From Spirochaetia bacterium (GTDB lineage: Bacteria > Spirochaetota > Spirochaetia > CADAEX01): DNA of 64,000 nt. The position numbers were made by a program, and so were the translations under genes. Under the pieces are notes generated by a model, which worked only from the letters and a program-made list of their open reading frames with translations, was not told where the DNA came from and did no database searches. Below are positions 9,901-19,351 of this stretch, one piece after another (position 1 is the stretch's first letter; each line of letters begins with the position of its first letter). The stretch is taken from NCBI GenBank assembly GCA_017446885.1, contig JAFSOR010000020.1, positions 1 to 64,000 on the forward strand, read 5' to 3'.

Positions 9901-11451
9901 TTGGGTAACAAAGAAGCCTTACAGAAGTTTAAGGACATGCGTTCCAAGATGCTTGCAGGCGGTGGCGAAGACCAGATGGCCAAGCAGCATGAGAGAGGAA
10001 AGCTGACTGCCAGAGAGAGAATCAACCTTCTTTTCGACGAAGGTTCATTCATTGAGGACGGCACTTATATCACAGGCCGTGCTGACAAGTTCGGACTCGA
10101 CAAGAAGAAATTCTTGGGAGACGGAGTTGTGACTGGCTGCGGAAAAGTTGATGGAAAGCAGGTATTCGTTTCATCACAGGACTTCACAGTCCTTGGCGGA
10201 TCCCTGGGAGAGATGCATGCAGAGCGCATTGCAGCTGCACAGGCTCTTGCACTTAAGAACGGAACACCATTCGTACAGGTTAACGATTCCGGCGGAGCAA
10301 GAATCCAGGAAGGTATCCTGGCTCTTGGCGGCTATGGAAAACTGTTCAGAAACAACACCATTTCTTCCGGTGTAATCCCACAGATTTCTGTAATTCTGGG
10401 ACCATGTGCCGGCGGTGCTGTATATTCACCAGCTATCACAGACTTCATCTTCATGGTTGACGGCATTTCCAACATGTATATCACCGGACCAGATGTAATC
10501 AAGGCTGTTACAGGCGAGGAAATCTCTCACGAGGCTCTCGGTGGAGCAGGAGCACACTGCGGTACAAGCGGTGTTGCACACTTCCGGTTCCCAACAGAAG
10601 AAGCTTGCCTTGAGGGTGTAAGAAAGCTTCTTAACTACCTCCCTGCAAACAACATGGAGCCTTCTCCTGTTGCACCATGCACAGACCCTGTTGACAGAGA
10701 GACTCCAGAGCTTATGGACATTCTTCCTGACAACATCAACCAGGGCTATGACATGAAGGAATTCATCTACTCAATCTTCGATGCAGACAGCTTCATGGAA
10801 GTTCAGGCTGACTTTGCAAAGAACGTTATAGTAGGTTTCGCAAAACTCAACGGCCGGACAGTGGGCGTTTTCGCAAACAACCCTAAGTTCTTCGCTGCTT
10901 CACTGGATATCAACTCATCCGACAAGGGTGCACGGTTCATCCGGTTCTGCGATTCATTCAACATTCCTATCGTTTCTCTGGTAGACGTACCGGGCTTCCT
11001 CCCAGGCGTTGAGCAGGAGCACGGTGGAATCATCCGCCATGGAGCAAAGATCCTCTACGCTATCGCAGAGGCAACAGTTCCAAAGGTAGCACTTATCGTA
11101 AGAAAGTCCTACGGTGGAGCATTCATCGCTATGTCAGCTAAGCAGCTGGGCTATGACCGCACACTGGCATTCCCGACATCACAGATTGCTGTAATGGGTG
11201 CTCAGGGCGCTGCAAACATCATATTCAGAAAAGAGATCAATGCTGCTGATGATCCAGCTGCAAAGAGAGCAGAGAAGATTGCAGAGTTCGAGGCAGAGGT
11301 CATGAACCCATTCGTTGCAGCCGGCTACGGATATGTTGACGATGTTATCGATCCTAAGAATGCAAGAATCGAACTCATCAGATCTGTAGAGATGCACATT
11401 ACCAAGAGAGAAGACAGACCTGCTAAGAAGCACGGAAACATTCCTCTGTAA
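9901..11451 (+). CDS. mmdA: Methylmalonyl-CoA decarboxylase alpha subunit (carboxyltransferase)
   Basis: This is the carboxyltransferase subunit of a sodium-pumping acyl-CoA decarboxylase, most likely for (S)-methylmalonyl-CoA. It moves the CO2 from the acyl-CoA to the biotin on MmdC. The protein has the two crotonase-like carboxyltransferase halves, with oxyanion-hole Gly pairs (DSGGARIQEG, GPCAGGAVYSPA) and the C-terminal SYGGAFIAMSAK segment. The start is chosen as TTG at 9901 because an AGGAGG sits 6 nt upstream. The longer frame from 9823 would run through the promoter. The result is 516 aa, the normal size. It heads a tight operon A-D-C-B, the order known for Veillonella mmd apart from mmdE. 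Glutaconyl-CoA decarboxylase is the main alternative. Confidence 0.9.
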   Translation: MGNKEALQKFKDMRSKMLAGGGEDQMAKQHERGKLTARERINLLFDEGSFIEDGTYITGRADKFGLDKKKFLGDGVVTGCGKVDGKQVFVSSQDFTVLGGSLGEMHAERIAAAQALALKNGTPFVQVNDSGGARIQEGILALGGYGKLFRNNTISSGVIPQISVILGPCAGGAVYSPAITDFIFMVDGISNMYITGPDVIKAVTGEEISHEALGGAGAHCGTSGVAHFRFPTEEACLEGVRKLLNYLPANNMEPSPVAPCTDPVDRETPELMDILPDNINQGYDMKEFIYSIFDADSFMEVQADFAKNVIVGFAKLNGRTVGVFANNPKFFAASLDINSSDKGARFIRFCDSFNIPIVSLVDVPGFLPGVEQEHGGIIRHGAKILYAIAEATVPKVALIVRKSYGGAFIAMSAKQLGYDRTLAFPTSQIAVMGAQGAANIIFRKEINAADDPAAKRAEKIAEFEAEVMNPFVAAGYGYVDDVIDPKNARIELIRSVEMHITKREDRPAKKHGNIPL

Positions 11452-11465
11452 TATTGGAGTAGAGT

Positions 11466-11810
11466 ATGGATATAGAAGTATTCAGCTATACACTGGTTTC
11501 CACAGTCGTTGGACTTTTTGTGGTATTCTCCTTCCTGGCAATCCTGGCTATAGTCATGGTTTTCCTGGGAAAGTGGGATGTCGCAAAAGCCAAGAAAGCT
11601 GCTCCTAAGGCTGCTGCACCTGCTGCCGCTGCCGCAGAGGCACCTAAGGCAGAGAGCATGGACTGGCTTATCGCAGCTGTTGCCGCATTCGTGGCACAGG
11701 ACGAGGAGCCTGTATCTGCAGAGGCATGGACACCAAGTGATATTTTAAGAGAGAGCCCATGGGCAAAGGCACCAAGGGTATCAAAAAGACTTTCTGGAGT
11801 TAACAGATGA
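11466..11810 (+). CDS. mmdD: Decarboxylase delta/gamma membrane subunit (OadG/MmdD family)
   Basis: A small membrane-anchor subunit of 114 aa that tethers the carboxyltransferase and carrier to the membrane beta subunit. It has one N-terminal transmembrane helix (about residues 10-35, VVGLFVVFSFLAILAIVMVF), an Ala/Pro/Lys-rich linker (about 45-65), and a short C-terminal segment with MDWLIAAVAAFVAQD, the usual architecture of OadG/MmdD proteins. It starts 14 nt after mmdA and overlaps mmdC by 4 nt (ATGA type). Confidence 0.88.
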   Translation: MDIEVFSYTLVSTVVGLFVVFSFLAILAIVMVFLGKWDVAKAKKAAPKAAAPAAAAAEAPKAESMDWLIAAVAAFVAQDEEPVSAEAWTPSDILRESPWAKAPRVSKRLSGVNR

Positions 11811-12232
11811 AAAAAGAGATTAATTTTGAGTTCGATGGTAACAAGTACAAAGTAGACGTTGAGTCAGACGGTGAAAACCTTGTTATCACAAAAGATGGAA
11901 AGACATACAATGTAAAGCTTATCGGCGGTGCTGCCAAAAAACCAGCTCCTCGGAAGGCACCTGTTGCAGCACCTGCAGCAGCTCCAGTTGCCGCTCCTGC
12001 ACCAGTTGCAGCAGCAGGCGCTAAGGATGTAGTTGCTCCAATGCCTGGAACAATCAAGGATGTCAAGGTAAAAGTTGGCGACGCAGTTAAGAACGGACAG
12101 CTGGTCTGCATCATGGAAGCTATGAAGATGGATATGGAAGTGTTTGCTTCTGCCGACGGAACTGTAGCTGAAGTTTGCCTTGCAGGCGGTTCCAGCGTTC
12201 AGAAAGGCCAGCCTATTGTTAAACTGGCATAA
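11807..12232 (+). CDS. mmdC: Biotin carboxyl carrier subunit (MmdC)
   Basis: A 141-aa biotin carrier protein. The N-terminal region is followed by an Ala/Pro-rich flexible linker (about residues 47-70) and a biotinyl domain with the canonical site MEAMKM, whose modified lysine is K107. The carrier shuttles CO2 from MmdA to MmdB, where decarboxylation drives Na+ export. It overlaps mmdD by 4 nt and is followed after 11 nt by mmdB. Biotin must be attached by a BirA enzyme, which is not in this window. Confidence 0.93.
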   Translation: MKKEINFEFDGNKYKVDVESDGENLVITKDGKTYNVKLIGGAAKKPAPRKAPVAAPAAAPVAAPAPVAAAGAKDVVAPMPGTIKDVKVKVGDAVKNGQLVCIMEAMKMDMEVFASADGTVAEVCLAGGSSVQKGQPIVKLA

Positions 12233-12243
12233 GGGGTAATTGC

Positions 12244-13359
12244 ATGTTAGAATTATTGACAAATTTCTTGTCCAATACAGGTTTTGCAAACCTTACATGG
12301 CAGTACCTGGTAATGATAGGCATGGGCTGTTTCCTGCTTTATCTGGGTATTGTACGTGGGTTTGAGCCGCTGCTCCTGGTTCCGATCGGATTCGGTTGTA
12401 TCCTTTGCAACCTTCCTATCACCGGACTTATGGATGAGGGCGGTCTGCTTAAGTACTTCTATTTCGGAGTAGAGCATGGTCTGTTCCCACCGATTATCTT
12501 CCTGGGTATCGGTGCAATGACAGACTTCGGTCCGCTCCTGGCAAACCCGATCACATTCCTTCTGGGTGCAGCTGCCCAGCTGGGTATCTTCGTAACCCTT
12601 ATCGGTGCAAGAGCCCTGGGATTCACATTCTGCGAGGCTGCTTCCATAGGTATCATCGGTGGAGCCGACGGTCCTACAGCTATCTTCCTGACATCCAAAC
12701 TGGCACCGCACCTTCTGGGACCTATCGCTGTTGCAGCATATTCCTACATGGCACTGGTTCCATTCATCCAGCCACCTATCATCCGGGCACTTACCTCCAA
12801 GAAAGACCGTATGATCCACATGGCCGAGGTTCGCCAGGCTTCTAAAACAGTTAAGATTCTGTTTCCTATCATCGTATGTATCCTTGCATCACTCCTGGTA
12901 CCAGATGCAGCATCCCTTTTAGGTATGCTCATGCTTGGTAACCTGTTCAAGGAATGCGGTGTTACAGAGCGTCTTACCAAAACAGCTGGAAACGAGCTTA
13001 TCAACATCGTAACTATCTTCCTGGGTCTTGCAGTAGGTTCCAAGATGTCTGCAGAACACTTCCTGACTATCCAGACAATCATGATTATCTGTATGGGTCT
13101 GGTTGCATTCTGTTTCGGAACAGCAGGTGGAGTTCTTCTGGGACAGCTCCTTAAGGTCATTACAAAGGGTAAGGTTAACCCGATGATCGGTGCTGCCGGA
13201 GTATCCGCTGTACCAATGGCTGCCAGAGTAGTTCAGAAAGAAGGACAGAAGGAAGATCCTTCCAACTTCCTCCTTATGAACGCTATGGGACCAAACGTTG
13301 CCGGAGTTATCGGATCTGCAGTTGCTGCAGGTATCCTCCTGTCGCTGTCCAGAGGTTAA
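12244..13359 (+). CDS. mmdB: Sodium-pumping decarboxylase beta subunit (OadB/MmdB/GcdB)
   Basis: A 371-aa integral membrane subunit that decarboxylates carboxybiotin and pumps Na+ outward. Conserved family segments are [27 protein letters not shown] (containing the Asp used for Na+ coupling in the family), and the C-terminal [14 protein letters not shown] with [14 protein letters not shown]. Its length matches MmdB/GcdB. It is the last gene of the operon and is followed by a strong terminator. The codons are notably uniform (many GGT/GCT), as in highly expressed genes. Confidence 0.95.
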   Translation: MLELLTNFLSNTGFANLTWQYLVMIGMGCFLLYLGIVRGFEPLLLVPIGFGCILCNLPITGLMDEGGLLKYFYFGVEHGLFPPIIFLGIGAMTDFGPLLANPITFLLGAAAQLGIFVTLIGARALGFTFCEAASIGIIGGADGPTAIFLTSKLAPHLLGPIAVAAYSYMALVPFIQPPIIRALTSKKDRMIHMAEVRQASKTVKILFPIIVCILASLLVPDAASLLGMLMLGNLFKECGVTERLTKTAGNELINIVTIFLGLAVGSKMSAEHFLTIQTIMIICMGLVAFCFGTAGGVLLGQLLKVITKGKVNPMIGAAGVSAVPMAARVVQKEGQKEDPSNFLLMNAMGPNVAGVIGSAVAAGILLSLSRG

Positions 13360-13377
13360 CACCTTCGGATATATAAT

Positions 13378-13405
13378 AAGCTCCCCGGTTGGGGAGCTTT
13401 TTTTT
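13378..13405 (+). terminator. Terminator of the mmd operon
   Basis: A 9-bp perfect stem AAGCTCCCC/GGGGAGCTT with a GGTT loop runs into a T-tract. It lies 18 nt after mmdB. Confidence 0.93.
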
Positions 13406-13427
13406 GCCCCTAATGCAACATTTCGGC

Positions 13428-13462
13428 TTGAAAAAAGGGGCTTTTAGGTTTACATTTTAAGT
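13428..13462 (+). promoter_or_regulatory. Leaderless-type promoter of the HAD gene
   Basis: TTGAAA (13428-13433), 17 bp, TACATT (13451-13456), 6 nt (TTAAGT), then the ATG at 13463. No Shine-Dalgarno is present. The layout and the TTAAGT just before ATG match the promoter of the alarmone synthetase at 21262. Confidence 0.75.
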
Positions 13463-14128
13463 ATGACATCAGATTCTCAGATCAAGGCTGTCCTTTTTGA
13501 CGTGGACGGAACATTGTACCCCCAGTCATTTTTCATAAAAACCAGCCTTCAGTTCTTTTTACGCCATCCAAAGCTCAGTGCAGCATTCCGCCATCTAAGG
13601 CATGATGTTCGGGCTATAGGCGGGGTAGAGGATCTGCATCTGGCCCAGGTCTCGCTTTGCGCAGGATACATGAGGATTCCCGCAGAAAAGGCCCAGGCTC
13701 TTCTAGAAACACATATTTACGGCACCTATATGGATATGCTTTCAAAGGCAAAGCCGTATCCGCAGGTGGAGGGGCTCCTGGCAGACCTTAAGAAGGCAGG
13801 GCTGCGGATGGGGGTAATAACCGACTACCCGGTGGGGGCCAAGGTTTCGGCCCTGGGCTTTGACCAGTACTGGGATGTAGCCATATCTGCCGACACCATG
13901 GGGCATCTTAAGCCAGAGCCCGATGCATTCCTTCTGGCAGCCGAAGAATTAAAAATTGCCCAGGAACAAATAATTTATGTTGGAAATGAATATAAATATG
14001 ATATAATAGGGGCAAAGAGAGCTGGAATGAAGGCTGCCCATCTGGCCAAAAAAGCTGTGCCGGACAGCGTTGCAGACATCACTTTCTCGGATTTTGACGA
14101 TTTACGGAGCTATATACTTGGGAATTAA
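13463..14128 (+). CDS. HAD-family hydrolase (phosphatase)
   Basis: A 221-aa haloacid-dehalogenase superfamily phosphatase of the phosphoglycolate-phosphatase/YjjG-like type. Motif I is FDVDGTLYP, with the nucleophile Asp and acid Asp. Motif II is GVITDYP, motif III the Lys in LKPEPDAF, and motif IV IYVGNEYKYDIIGAKRAGM. A helical cap lies between motifs I and II. The substrate is unknown; small sugar phosphates or nucleotides are usual. It starts directly after a promoter and its 3' end overlaps the next gene by 11 nt. Confidence 0.88.
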   Translation: MTSDSQIKAVLFDVDGTLYPQSFFIKTSLQFFLRHPKLSAAFRHLRHDVRAIGGVEDLHLAQVSLCAGYMRIPAEKAQALLETHIYGTYMDMLSKAKPYPQVEGLLADLKKAGLRMGVITDYPVGAKVSALGFDQYWDVAISADTMGHLKPEPDAFLLAAEELKIAQEQIIYVGNEYKYDIIGAKRAGMKAAHLAKKAVPDSVADITFSDFDDLRSYILGN

Positions 14129-15560
14129 CAGCGTTAATATTTTCTTCTTTTTATTTTCTCTTGCTGTTGAACTTCTGATTCTTTTTGCATTCCGTAGGGT
14201 CGACACATATAACCGTACACTGAAAAGAGTCCGCCTTTATTTTGAAGAAAATGTAGAGAAACTTGATAAGGTTGTAGACGAGAAGAAGCTTGAACTCAAT
14301 GATATCAATAAGGCCATGGAGGTGAGCGAGCAGAATGCCCGTGATCTTATAAAGAGTTTCGAGACCAGTTTCAATATGGTGCGTAAGCGGGATGATGAGA
14401 TTAAAGTGATTAACAGCCAGCTGGACACATTCCGCACTGCTTTCAACGAGATGGCCGATGCTTCCCAGAAGGCCGACAAGAACCTGCAGCTTCTTAAGCA
14501 GGAGTCCAAATATATAGAGATAGTGCGTCGCAGTGTTCAGAACCTTACCGAACAGATGGGGACCATAAAGGAGAGCACCGACTCTATCCTTGCCGATTTC
14601 AACAAAAAGAACGAAGAGGCTTTCGAGCAGCTAAGGCTTAACCTGCTGAATACAGTGAACCTGAACATGGGCTCCCTGCAGGATGGCCTTGAGATGGCTG
14701 GAAAACGGCTTGACACATTCAACACCCAGATAGAGGACCTTACAGCGCGCCAGGAGCTTGCATCCGAGAAAGCGGTCAACAGACTTACCAACACCATGAA
14801 CGAGCAGCTCGATTCTTTCAAGAACAGCATAGAAAGCTTCGGAAAAGCCTATATGGAACGGCTTGAGCTTTTTAAGGACAAGAACACAGCTGTTGAGTCA
14901 GAGTTCTTTGCAACCCTGGATAAGGAGAGCCGAAGCCGCCTTGAGGTTGTAAAGGGCGAGATAGAGAAGGAATTTGCCGATTATCAGGCATCAATCAGCG
15001 ATAAGATCTCATCGGTCGACAACCTGAAGCAGGATATAGCATCCCTGGGCGATGCTCTGGAAGCGATAAGGACTGATATGGATGAAGTCAGGGCAAAAGC
15101 TGTGGATGAGCTTTCGGGCAAAGTGCAGAGTGCCGAAAACCTCTTTATGGAGAACTTCAAAGGGCGTATGGCAGACCTTGAGAAGCTTTCAGCCGACCGT
15201 ATGGCCAAGTTCGAGCAGGCTGTAAAAACCCTTGACAACCTTAGTCAGCTGGAAGAAAAGTTTGCATTCACCGAGGCAAGCATAGCCAAGATAGACAAGG
15301 TAATGGAGTGGCTTGCCAAGACCGAGACCCGCCTTAACGATTCTATCCACAAGGGCGAAGAGACTATAGCAGTGCTTGGAGAGCTGGTAGAGAAACCTGT
15401 TCCTATATCGTCTCCCGATACCCAGATGTCCCAGACCGAGAAGAACGAGACTGCAAAACAGCTTATACAGCGTGGCTGGAGCAACGAGAAGATAGCAGAA
15501 ACCCTGGGCATCGGCGAAGGCCAGGTAGAGCTTATAAGAGATTTTTATTCATCACATTAA
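14118..15560 (+). CDS. Membrane-anchored coiled-coil protein (SpiroCoCo-like)
   Basis: A 480-aa protein with one N-terminal transmembrane helix (NIFFFLFSLAVELLILFAF) followed by about 400 residues of almost unbroken heptad-rich coiled coil. A short C-terminal helix-turn-helix-like segment (QRGWSNEKIAETLGIGEGQVELI) closes the protein. This matches the spirochaete-restricted SpiroCoCo coiled-coil family, whose role is not established; a structural or cell-shape role is a guess. I chose the TTG at 14118 because GGAG lies 8 nt upstream and overlaps the end of the HAD gene, suggesting coupling. An ATG at 14070 would add 16 residues inside the HAD gene without a ribosome-binding site. Confidence 0.82.
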   Translation: MGINSVNIFFFLFSLAVELLILFAFRRVDTYNRTLKRVRLYFEENVEKLDKVVDEKKLELNDINKAMEVSEQNARDLIKSFETSFNMVRKRDDEIKVINSQLDTFRTAFNEMADASQKADKNLQLLKQESKYIEIVRRSVQNLTEQMGTIKESTDSILADFNKKNEEAFEQLRLNLLNTVNLNMGSLQDGLEMAGKRLDTFNTQIEDLTARQELASEKAVNRLTNTMNEQLDSFKNSIESFGKAYMERLELFKDKNTAVESEFFATLDKESRSRLEVVKGEIEKEFADYQASISDKISSVDNLKQDIASLGDALEAIRTDMDEVRAKAVDELSGKVQSAENLFMENFKGRMADLEKLSADRMAKFEQAVKTLDNLSQLEEKFAFTEASIAKIDKVMEWLAKTETRLNDSIHKGEETIAVLGELVEKPVPISSPDTQMSQTEKNETAKQLIQRGWSNEKIAETLGIGEGQVELIRDFYSSH

Positions 15561-15577
15561 TTATTTTTCACTAACTA

Positions 15578-15606
15578 TTGACTAATATATTTTCATATTA
15601 TTATCT
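15578..15606 (+). promoter_or_regulatory. Promoter of grpE-dnaK-dnaJ
   Basis: TTGACT (15578-15583), 17 bp, TTATCT (15601-15606), about 35 nt before grpE. No CIRCE inverted repeat is visible, so HrcA control is not apparent here. Confidence 0.6.
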
Positions 15607-15640
15607 TTTAATTAAAGAAAACATCTGAGGTTACACAAAA

Positions 15641-16216
15641 ATGAAAAAGGGTACTGAGGAAGAAAAGATAGAGCAGGAGATTGAGCCAGAAGTTTCTGCC
15701 GCAGCTGCAGAGCCGGAGAAAGAGCCTGTGGACGAGGTTTCTGCCCTTAAGGAGCAGATTCAGAAGCTTGAGGCCGAAAAGGCCGAGATGAAGGACCAGT
15801 TCCTCCGCAAGGCAGCCGATTTTGACAATTTCCGCAAACGGCTTATCCGCGACAAGGAGGATGCAGTTAGCTTTGCCAATACATCTCTTCTGACCGATCT
15901 TATTGATGTGCTCGACGACTTCGAGCGGGCCGAGGCTGCAGCCAAGAAATCGCAGGATTTCGAGACTTTGGCAAACGGCGTGGATCTTATAGAGAAACGG
16001 CTTGCCACGCTGCTCGAGAAAAAGTGGGGGCTTACAAAGTATGTTCCTCTTAACGAGGCATTCGACCCCGAGAAGCACGAGGCTCTTATGATGACAGAGT
16101 CTCCTGATGTAAAGGAAGCTACTGTAGCAGAGGTGTTCCAGAACGGATATATCCTGCATGACAGAGTTATACGGCATGCAAAGGTAAAGGTGAGCATGCC
16201 TGCAAAAAATAATTGA
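15641..16216 (+). CDS. grpE: Nucleotide exchange factor GrpE
   Basis: GrpE, 191 aa, releases ADP from DnaK. A long acidic, Ala/Glu-rich N-terminal helix (residues 1-50) is followed by the conserved core FLRKAADFDNFRKRL, the segment LLTDLIDVLDDFERA, and the C-terminal beta domain with HDRVIRHAKVKVS. It is the first gene of grpE-dnaK-dnaJ. The ribosome-binding site is weak (GAGG about 10 nt upstream). No hrcA gene precedes it. Confidence 0.95.
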   Translation: MKKGTEEEKIEQEIEPEVSAAAAEPEKEPVDEVSALKEQIQKLEAEKAEMKDQFLRKAADFDNFRKRLIRDKEDAVSFANTSLLTDLIDVLDDFERAEAAAKKSQDFETLANGVDLIEKRLATLLEKKWGLTKYVPLNEAFDPEKHEALMMTESPDVKEATVAEVFQNGYILHDRVIRHAKVKVSMPAKNN

Positions 16217-16244
16217 AAAATTTTATCTATAAGGAAGGAATATT

Positions 16245-18212
16245 ATGGGAAGAGTAATTGGTATTGATCTTGGAACAACAAACTCTTGTGTTGCAGTTAT
16301 GGAAGGTGGAGAACCTATCGTAATCGCAAACTCCGAAGGACAGCGGACTACTCCGTCTGTTGTGGCTTTTACCGACAAAGGTGAGCGTCTTGTAGGACAG
16401 CCGGCCAAGAACCAGATGGTTACAAACCCCGAGAACACTGTCTATTCAATCAAACGGTTCATCGGCTGCAAATATGGCGAGATGGCATCCGATGCAGCAC
16501 TTATGCCATATAAGATGGAAGCAGGCCCTGCCAGCGACATCAGAGTCAATATCAGAGGCAAGCAGTATTCTGCACCCGAGATTTCTGCAGCAGTTCTGCA
16601 GAAGATGAAAAAGACTGCCGAGGATTATCTTGGAGAACCTGTCACCGAAGCTGTAATCACAGTTCCAGCATACTTCAACGACGCCCAGCGTCAGGCAACC
16701 AAAGATGCAGGCAAGATTGCAGGCCTTGAGGTAAAGAGAATTGTAAACGAGCCTACAGCCGCATCCCTTTCCTACGGGTTCGGCAAGGATAAAAAAGAAG
16801 AAAAAATCGCAGTATACGACCTGGGCGGCGGTACATTCGATATTTCCATCCTGGAGCTGGGCGACGGCGTTTTCGAGGTTAAATCCACCAACGGCGACAC
16901 CCACCTGGGAGGCGATAACTTTGACCAGGAAGTGATCCACTGGATGATTGACACCTTCAAGAACGACACAGGAATCGACCTGTCCAAGGACAGGATGGCA
17001 CTCCAGCGGCTCAAGGAAGCTGCAGAAAAGGCTAAGATTGAGCTTTCAAGCGCACAGTCCACAGAGATCAACCTGCCGTTCATCACAGCCGATGCAACAG
17101 GTCCTAAGCACCTTCAGATGTCCCTTACCAGAGCAAAGTTTGAGGGCATGGTAGAGCATCTGATCAACAAGACTAAGGAGCCATGTGTAAAGGCTCTTAA
17201 GGATGCAGGCCTTTCTGCTTCCGAGATTGACGAGGTTATCCTGGTTGGCGGTTCCACAAGAATCCCTGCTGTGCAGACTATGGTAAAGCAGATTTTCGGC
17301 AAGGAGCCAAACAAGAGCGTAAACCCGGACGAGGTTGTAGCAATGGGTGCAGCAATCCAGGGCGGTATCCTGGGCGGCGATGTAAAAGATATCCTGCTTC
17401 TTGATGTAACTCCGCTTTCGCTGGGTATCGAGACTCTTGGCGGTGTATTCACAAAGCTTATCGAGCGGAACACCACTATTCCTACACGGAAGAGCCAGAT
17501 TTTCTCCACCGCAGCAGACGGCCAGACCGCAGTTTCCATCCATGTCCTCCAGGGCGAGCGTGAGATGGCTGCAAACAACAAGACACTGGGCAACTTTGAC
17601 CTGGTAGGTATTCCACCTGCACCACGGGGAGTTCCTCAGATCGAGGTTACATTCGATATCGATGCCAACGGTATTGTCCATGTTTCTGCAAAGGATATGG
17701 CTACCGGAAAAGAGCAGAGCATCAAGATTGAGTCTTCCTCCGGTCTTTCCGAGAGCGAGATCGACCGTATGGTGAAAGAGGCCGAGGCACATTCCGAAGA
17801 AGATAAGAAGGAAAGGGCACGGATCGAGGTGAAGAACGAGGCCGACAGCATGATCTACCAGACCGAGAAGTCCCTTAAGGACTATGGCGACAAGATCGGT
17901 GCCGACGACAAGGCTAAGATTGAGGCTGCCCTTAAAGACCTTAAAGAAGCTGCCAAGACCGACAACATCGACGACATAAAGGCCAAGATCGAGGCACTTA
18001 AGCAGTCTGCATACAAGCTGGCAGAGCAGATGTATGCCGCAAATGCAGCTAAAAACGGCGGTGCAAACCCAGGAGCCGGCGCTTCTGGTCCAAACCCTGG
18101 TGCTGGCCCACAGGCAGGTCCTAATCCAGGTGCAGGTGCACAGGGTGCAGGCCCAAAGAGCGGTACGGTCGATGACGTAGACTTCGAAGTAGTGGACGAC
18201 GACAAAAAATAA
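16245..18212 (+). CDS. dnaK: Chaperone DnaK (Hsp70)
   Basis: DnaK, 655 aa, is the ATP-driven chaperone. The ATPase domain starts [20 protein letters not shown], with the phosphate-2 loop [13 protein letters not shown] and the adenosine motif [14 protein letters not shown]. The [11 protein letters not shown] linker leads into the substrate-binding domain. The tail is Gly/Pro/Ala/Asn-rich (about residues 615-645) and ends [10 protein letters not shown]. An AAGGAAGG lies before the ATG. It sits 28 nt after grpE and overlaps dnaJ by 1 nt (TAATG), so all three chaperone parts are co-transcribed. Confidence 0.98.
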   Translation: MGRVIGIDLGTTNSCVAVMEGGEPIVIANSEGQRTTPSVVAFTDKGERLVGQPAKNQMVTNPENTVYSIKRFIGCKYGEMASDAALMPYKMEAGPASDIRVNIRGKQYSAPEISAAVLQKMKKTAEDYLGEPVTEAVITVPAYFNDAQRQATKDAGKIAGLEVKRIVNEPTAASLSYGFGKDKKEEKIAVYDLGGGTFDISILELGDGVFEVKSTNGDTHLGGDNFDQEVIHWMIDTFKNDTGIDLSKDRMALQRLKEAAEKAKIELSSAQSTEINLPFITADATGPKHLQMSLTRAKFEGMVEHLINKTKEPCVKALKDAGLSASEIDEVILVGGSTRIPAVQTMVKQIFGKEPNKSVNPDEVVAMGAAIQGGILGGDVKDILLLDVTPLSLGIETLGGVFTKLIERNTTIPTRKSQIFSTAADGQTAVSIHVLQGEREMAANNKTLGNFDLVGIPPAPRGVPQIEVTFDIDANGIVHVSAKDMATGKEQSIKIESSSGLSESEIDRMVKEAEAHSEEDKKERARIEVKNEADSMIYQTEKSLKDYGDKIGADDKAKIEAALKDLKEAAKTDNIDDIKAKIEALKQSAYKLAEQMYAANAAKNGGANPGAGASGPNPGAGPQAGPNPGAGAQGAGPKSGTVDDVDFEVVDDDKK

Positions 18213-19342
18213 TGGCAACCAAGAGAGATTACTATGAGGTTTTGGGGGTAGAGAAATCTGCCTCCAAAGAAGACATAAAAAAAGCTTACAGAAAGCTGGC
18301 TATCAAATACCATCCCGACAGGAATGCCGGAAACCCCGAGGCCGAGGAGAAGTTCAAAGAAGCTACCGAGGCCTACGAGGTGCTTGGAGATGATAAGAAG
18401 CGCCAGGCCTACGACCAGTTCGGCTTTGCCGGGGTAGAGGGCAACATGGGAGCCGGCGGAGCACACGATTACTCCAACGTATTCCACGATTTCCAGGATA
18501 TCTTTGGCGGCGACTTCTCTATATTCGACACCTTCTTCGGGGGCGGCGGCACCAGATCAGGGCGTGGTTACGGCGGCCAGTACCGCGGCGCAGACCTAAG
18601 GTACAACCTGGATATCTCCTTTAAGGATGCTGTCTATGGTACTAAGGTAGAAATCTCGTACAACAGGAATGTAAGCTGCACAGAGTGTGGCGGCACAGGT
18701 GCATCTGCCGGTTCGGGACGCAAAAGGTGTCCTACCTGCGGCGGTACTGGCCAGGTGCGCCGAAGCTCTGGCTTCTTCTCTCTGGCTTCCACATGCTCAA
18801 CCTGCCATGGCGAGGGTTCTATAATAGAAAAGCCCTGCAGCCACTGCGGCGGCAGCGGCACCAACCGCAAGGTTCAGAAAATCAAGGTAACTATCCCTCC
18901 TGGAATAGAGCCTGACAAGCAGATAAGCATACCGGGGCAGGGCGATTCCGGGCCATCGGGCGGCATTCCTGGCGACCTGTATGTGTTTGTGAACGTGCGG
19001 CCGCACGAATACTTTGAGCGCAGCGGCAACGACCTTTACTGCATGGTTCCTATAAATGTGGCCCAGGCAGCGCTTGGGTGCAGCATAAATGTAGATACCC
19101 TGGATGAAAAGAAGGTAAAGCTCAAGATTCCGGCAGGAATCCAGAACGGCAAGCTGCTCCGCCTTAAGGGCGAGGGTGTGCCATACCTCCATAATCCTAA
19201 CAAGAAGGGAGATTTGTATATAAAAATCCAGATTGTGACCCCCGAGCGTCTTTCATCCAAGGCCAAAGCACTTATGGAAGAACTGTCTCAGCAGCTTGGC
19301 GAGAACGAAAACCCTAAGCCGGTGCGGCTTTCTACCTTATAA
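18212..19342 (+). CDS. dnaJ: Co-chaperone DnaJ (Hsp40)
   Basis: Full-length type I DnaJ, 376 aa. The J domain carries the HPD motif (YHPDRNAG), followed by a Gly/Phe-rich region (about 75-120). Four zinc repeats follow ([32 protein letters not shown]) and then two C-terminal peptide-binding domains. It stimulates DnaK ATPase. The ATG shares its A with the dnaK stop codon, indicating coupled translation. Confidence 0.97.
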   Translation: MATKRDYYEVLGVEKSASKEDIKKAYRKLAIKYHPDRNAGNPEAEEKFKEATEAYEVLGDDKKRQAYDQFGFAGVEGNMGAGGAHDYSNVFHDFQDIFGGDFSIFDTFFGGGGTRSGRGYGGQYRGADLRYNLDISFKDAVYGTKVEISYNRNVSCTECGGTGASAGSGRKRCPTCGGTGQVRRSSGFFSLASTCSTCHGEGSIIEKPCSHCGGSGTNRKVQKIKVTIPPGIEPDKQISIPGQGDSGPSGGIPGDLYVFVNVRPHEYFERSGNDLYCMVPINVAQAALGCSINVDTLDEKKVKLKIPAGIQNGKLLRLKGEGVPYLHNPNKKGDLYIKIQIVTPERLSSKAKALMEELSQQLGENENPKPVRLSTL

Positions 19343-19351
19343 AAGGTGATT

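Noticed and set aside
15561-15640. CIRCE element upstream of grpE
   Set aside because: No TTAGCACTC-N9-GAGTGCTAA-like repeat is present in the leader.
17046-18218. Long minus-strand reading frame opposite dnaK
   Set aside because: Cys/Leu-rich shadow frame caused by the codon use of dnaK; no family pattern.
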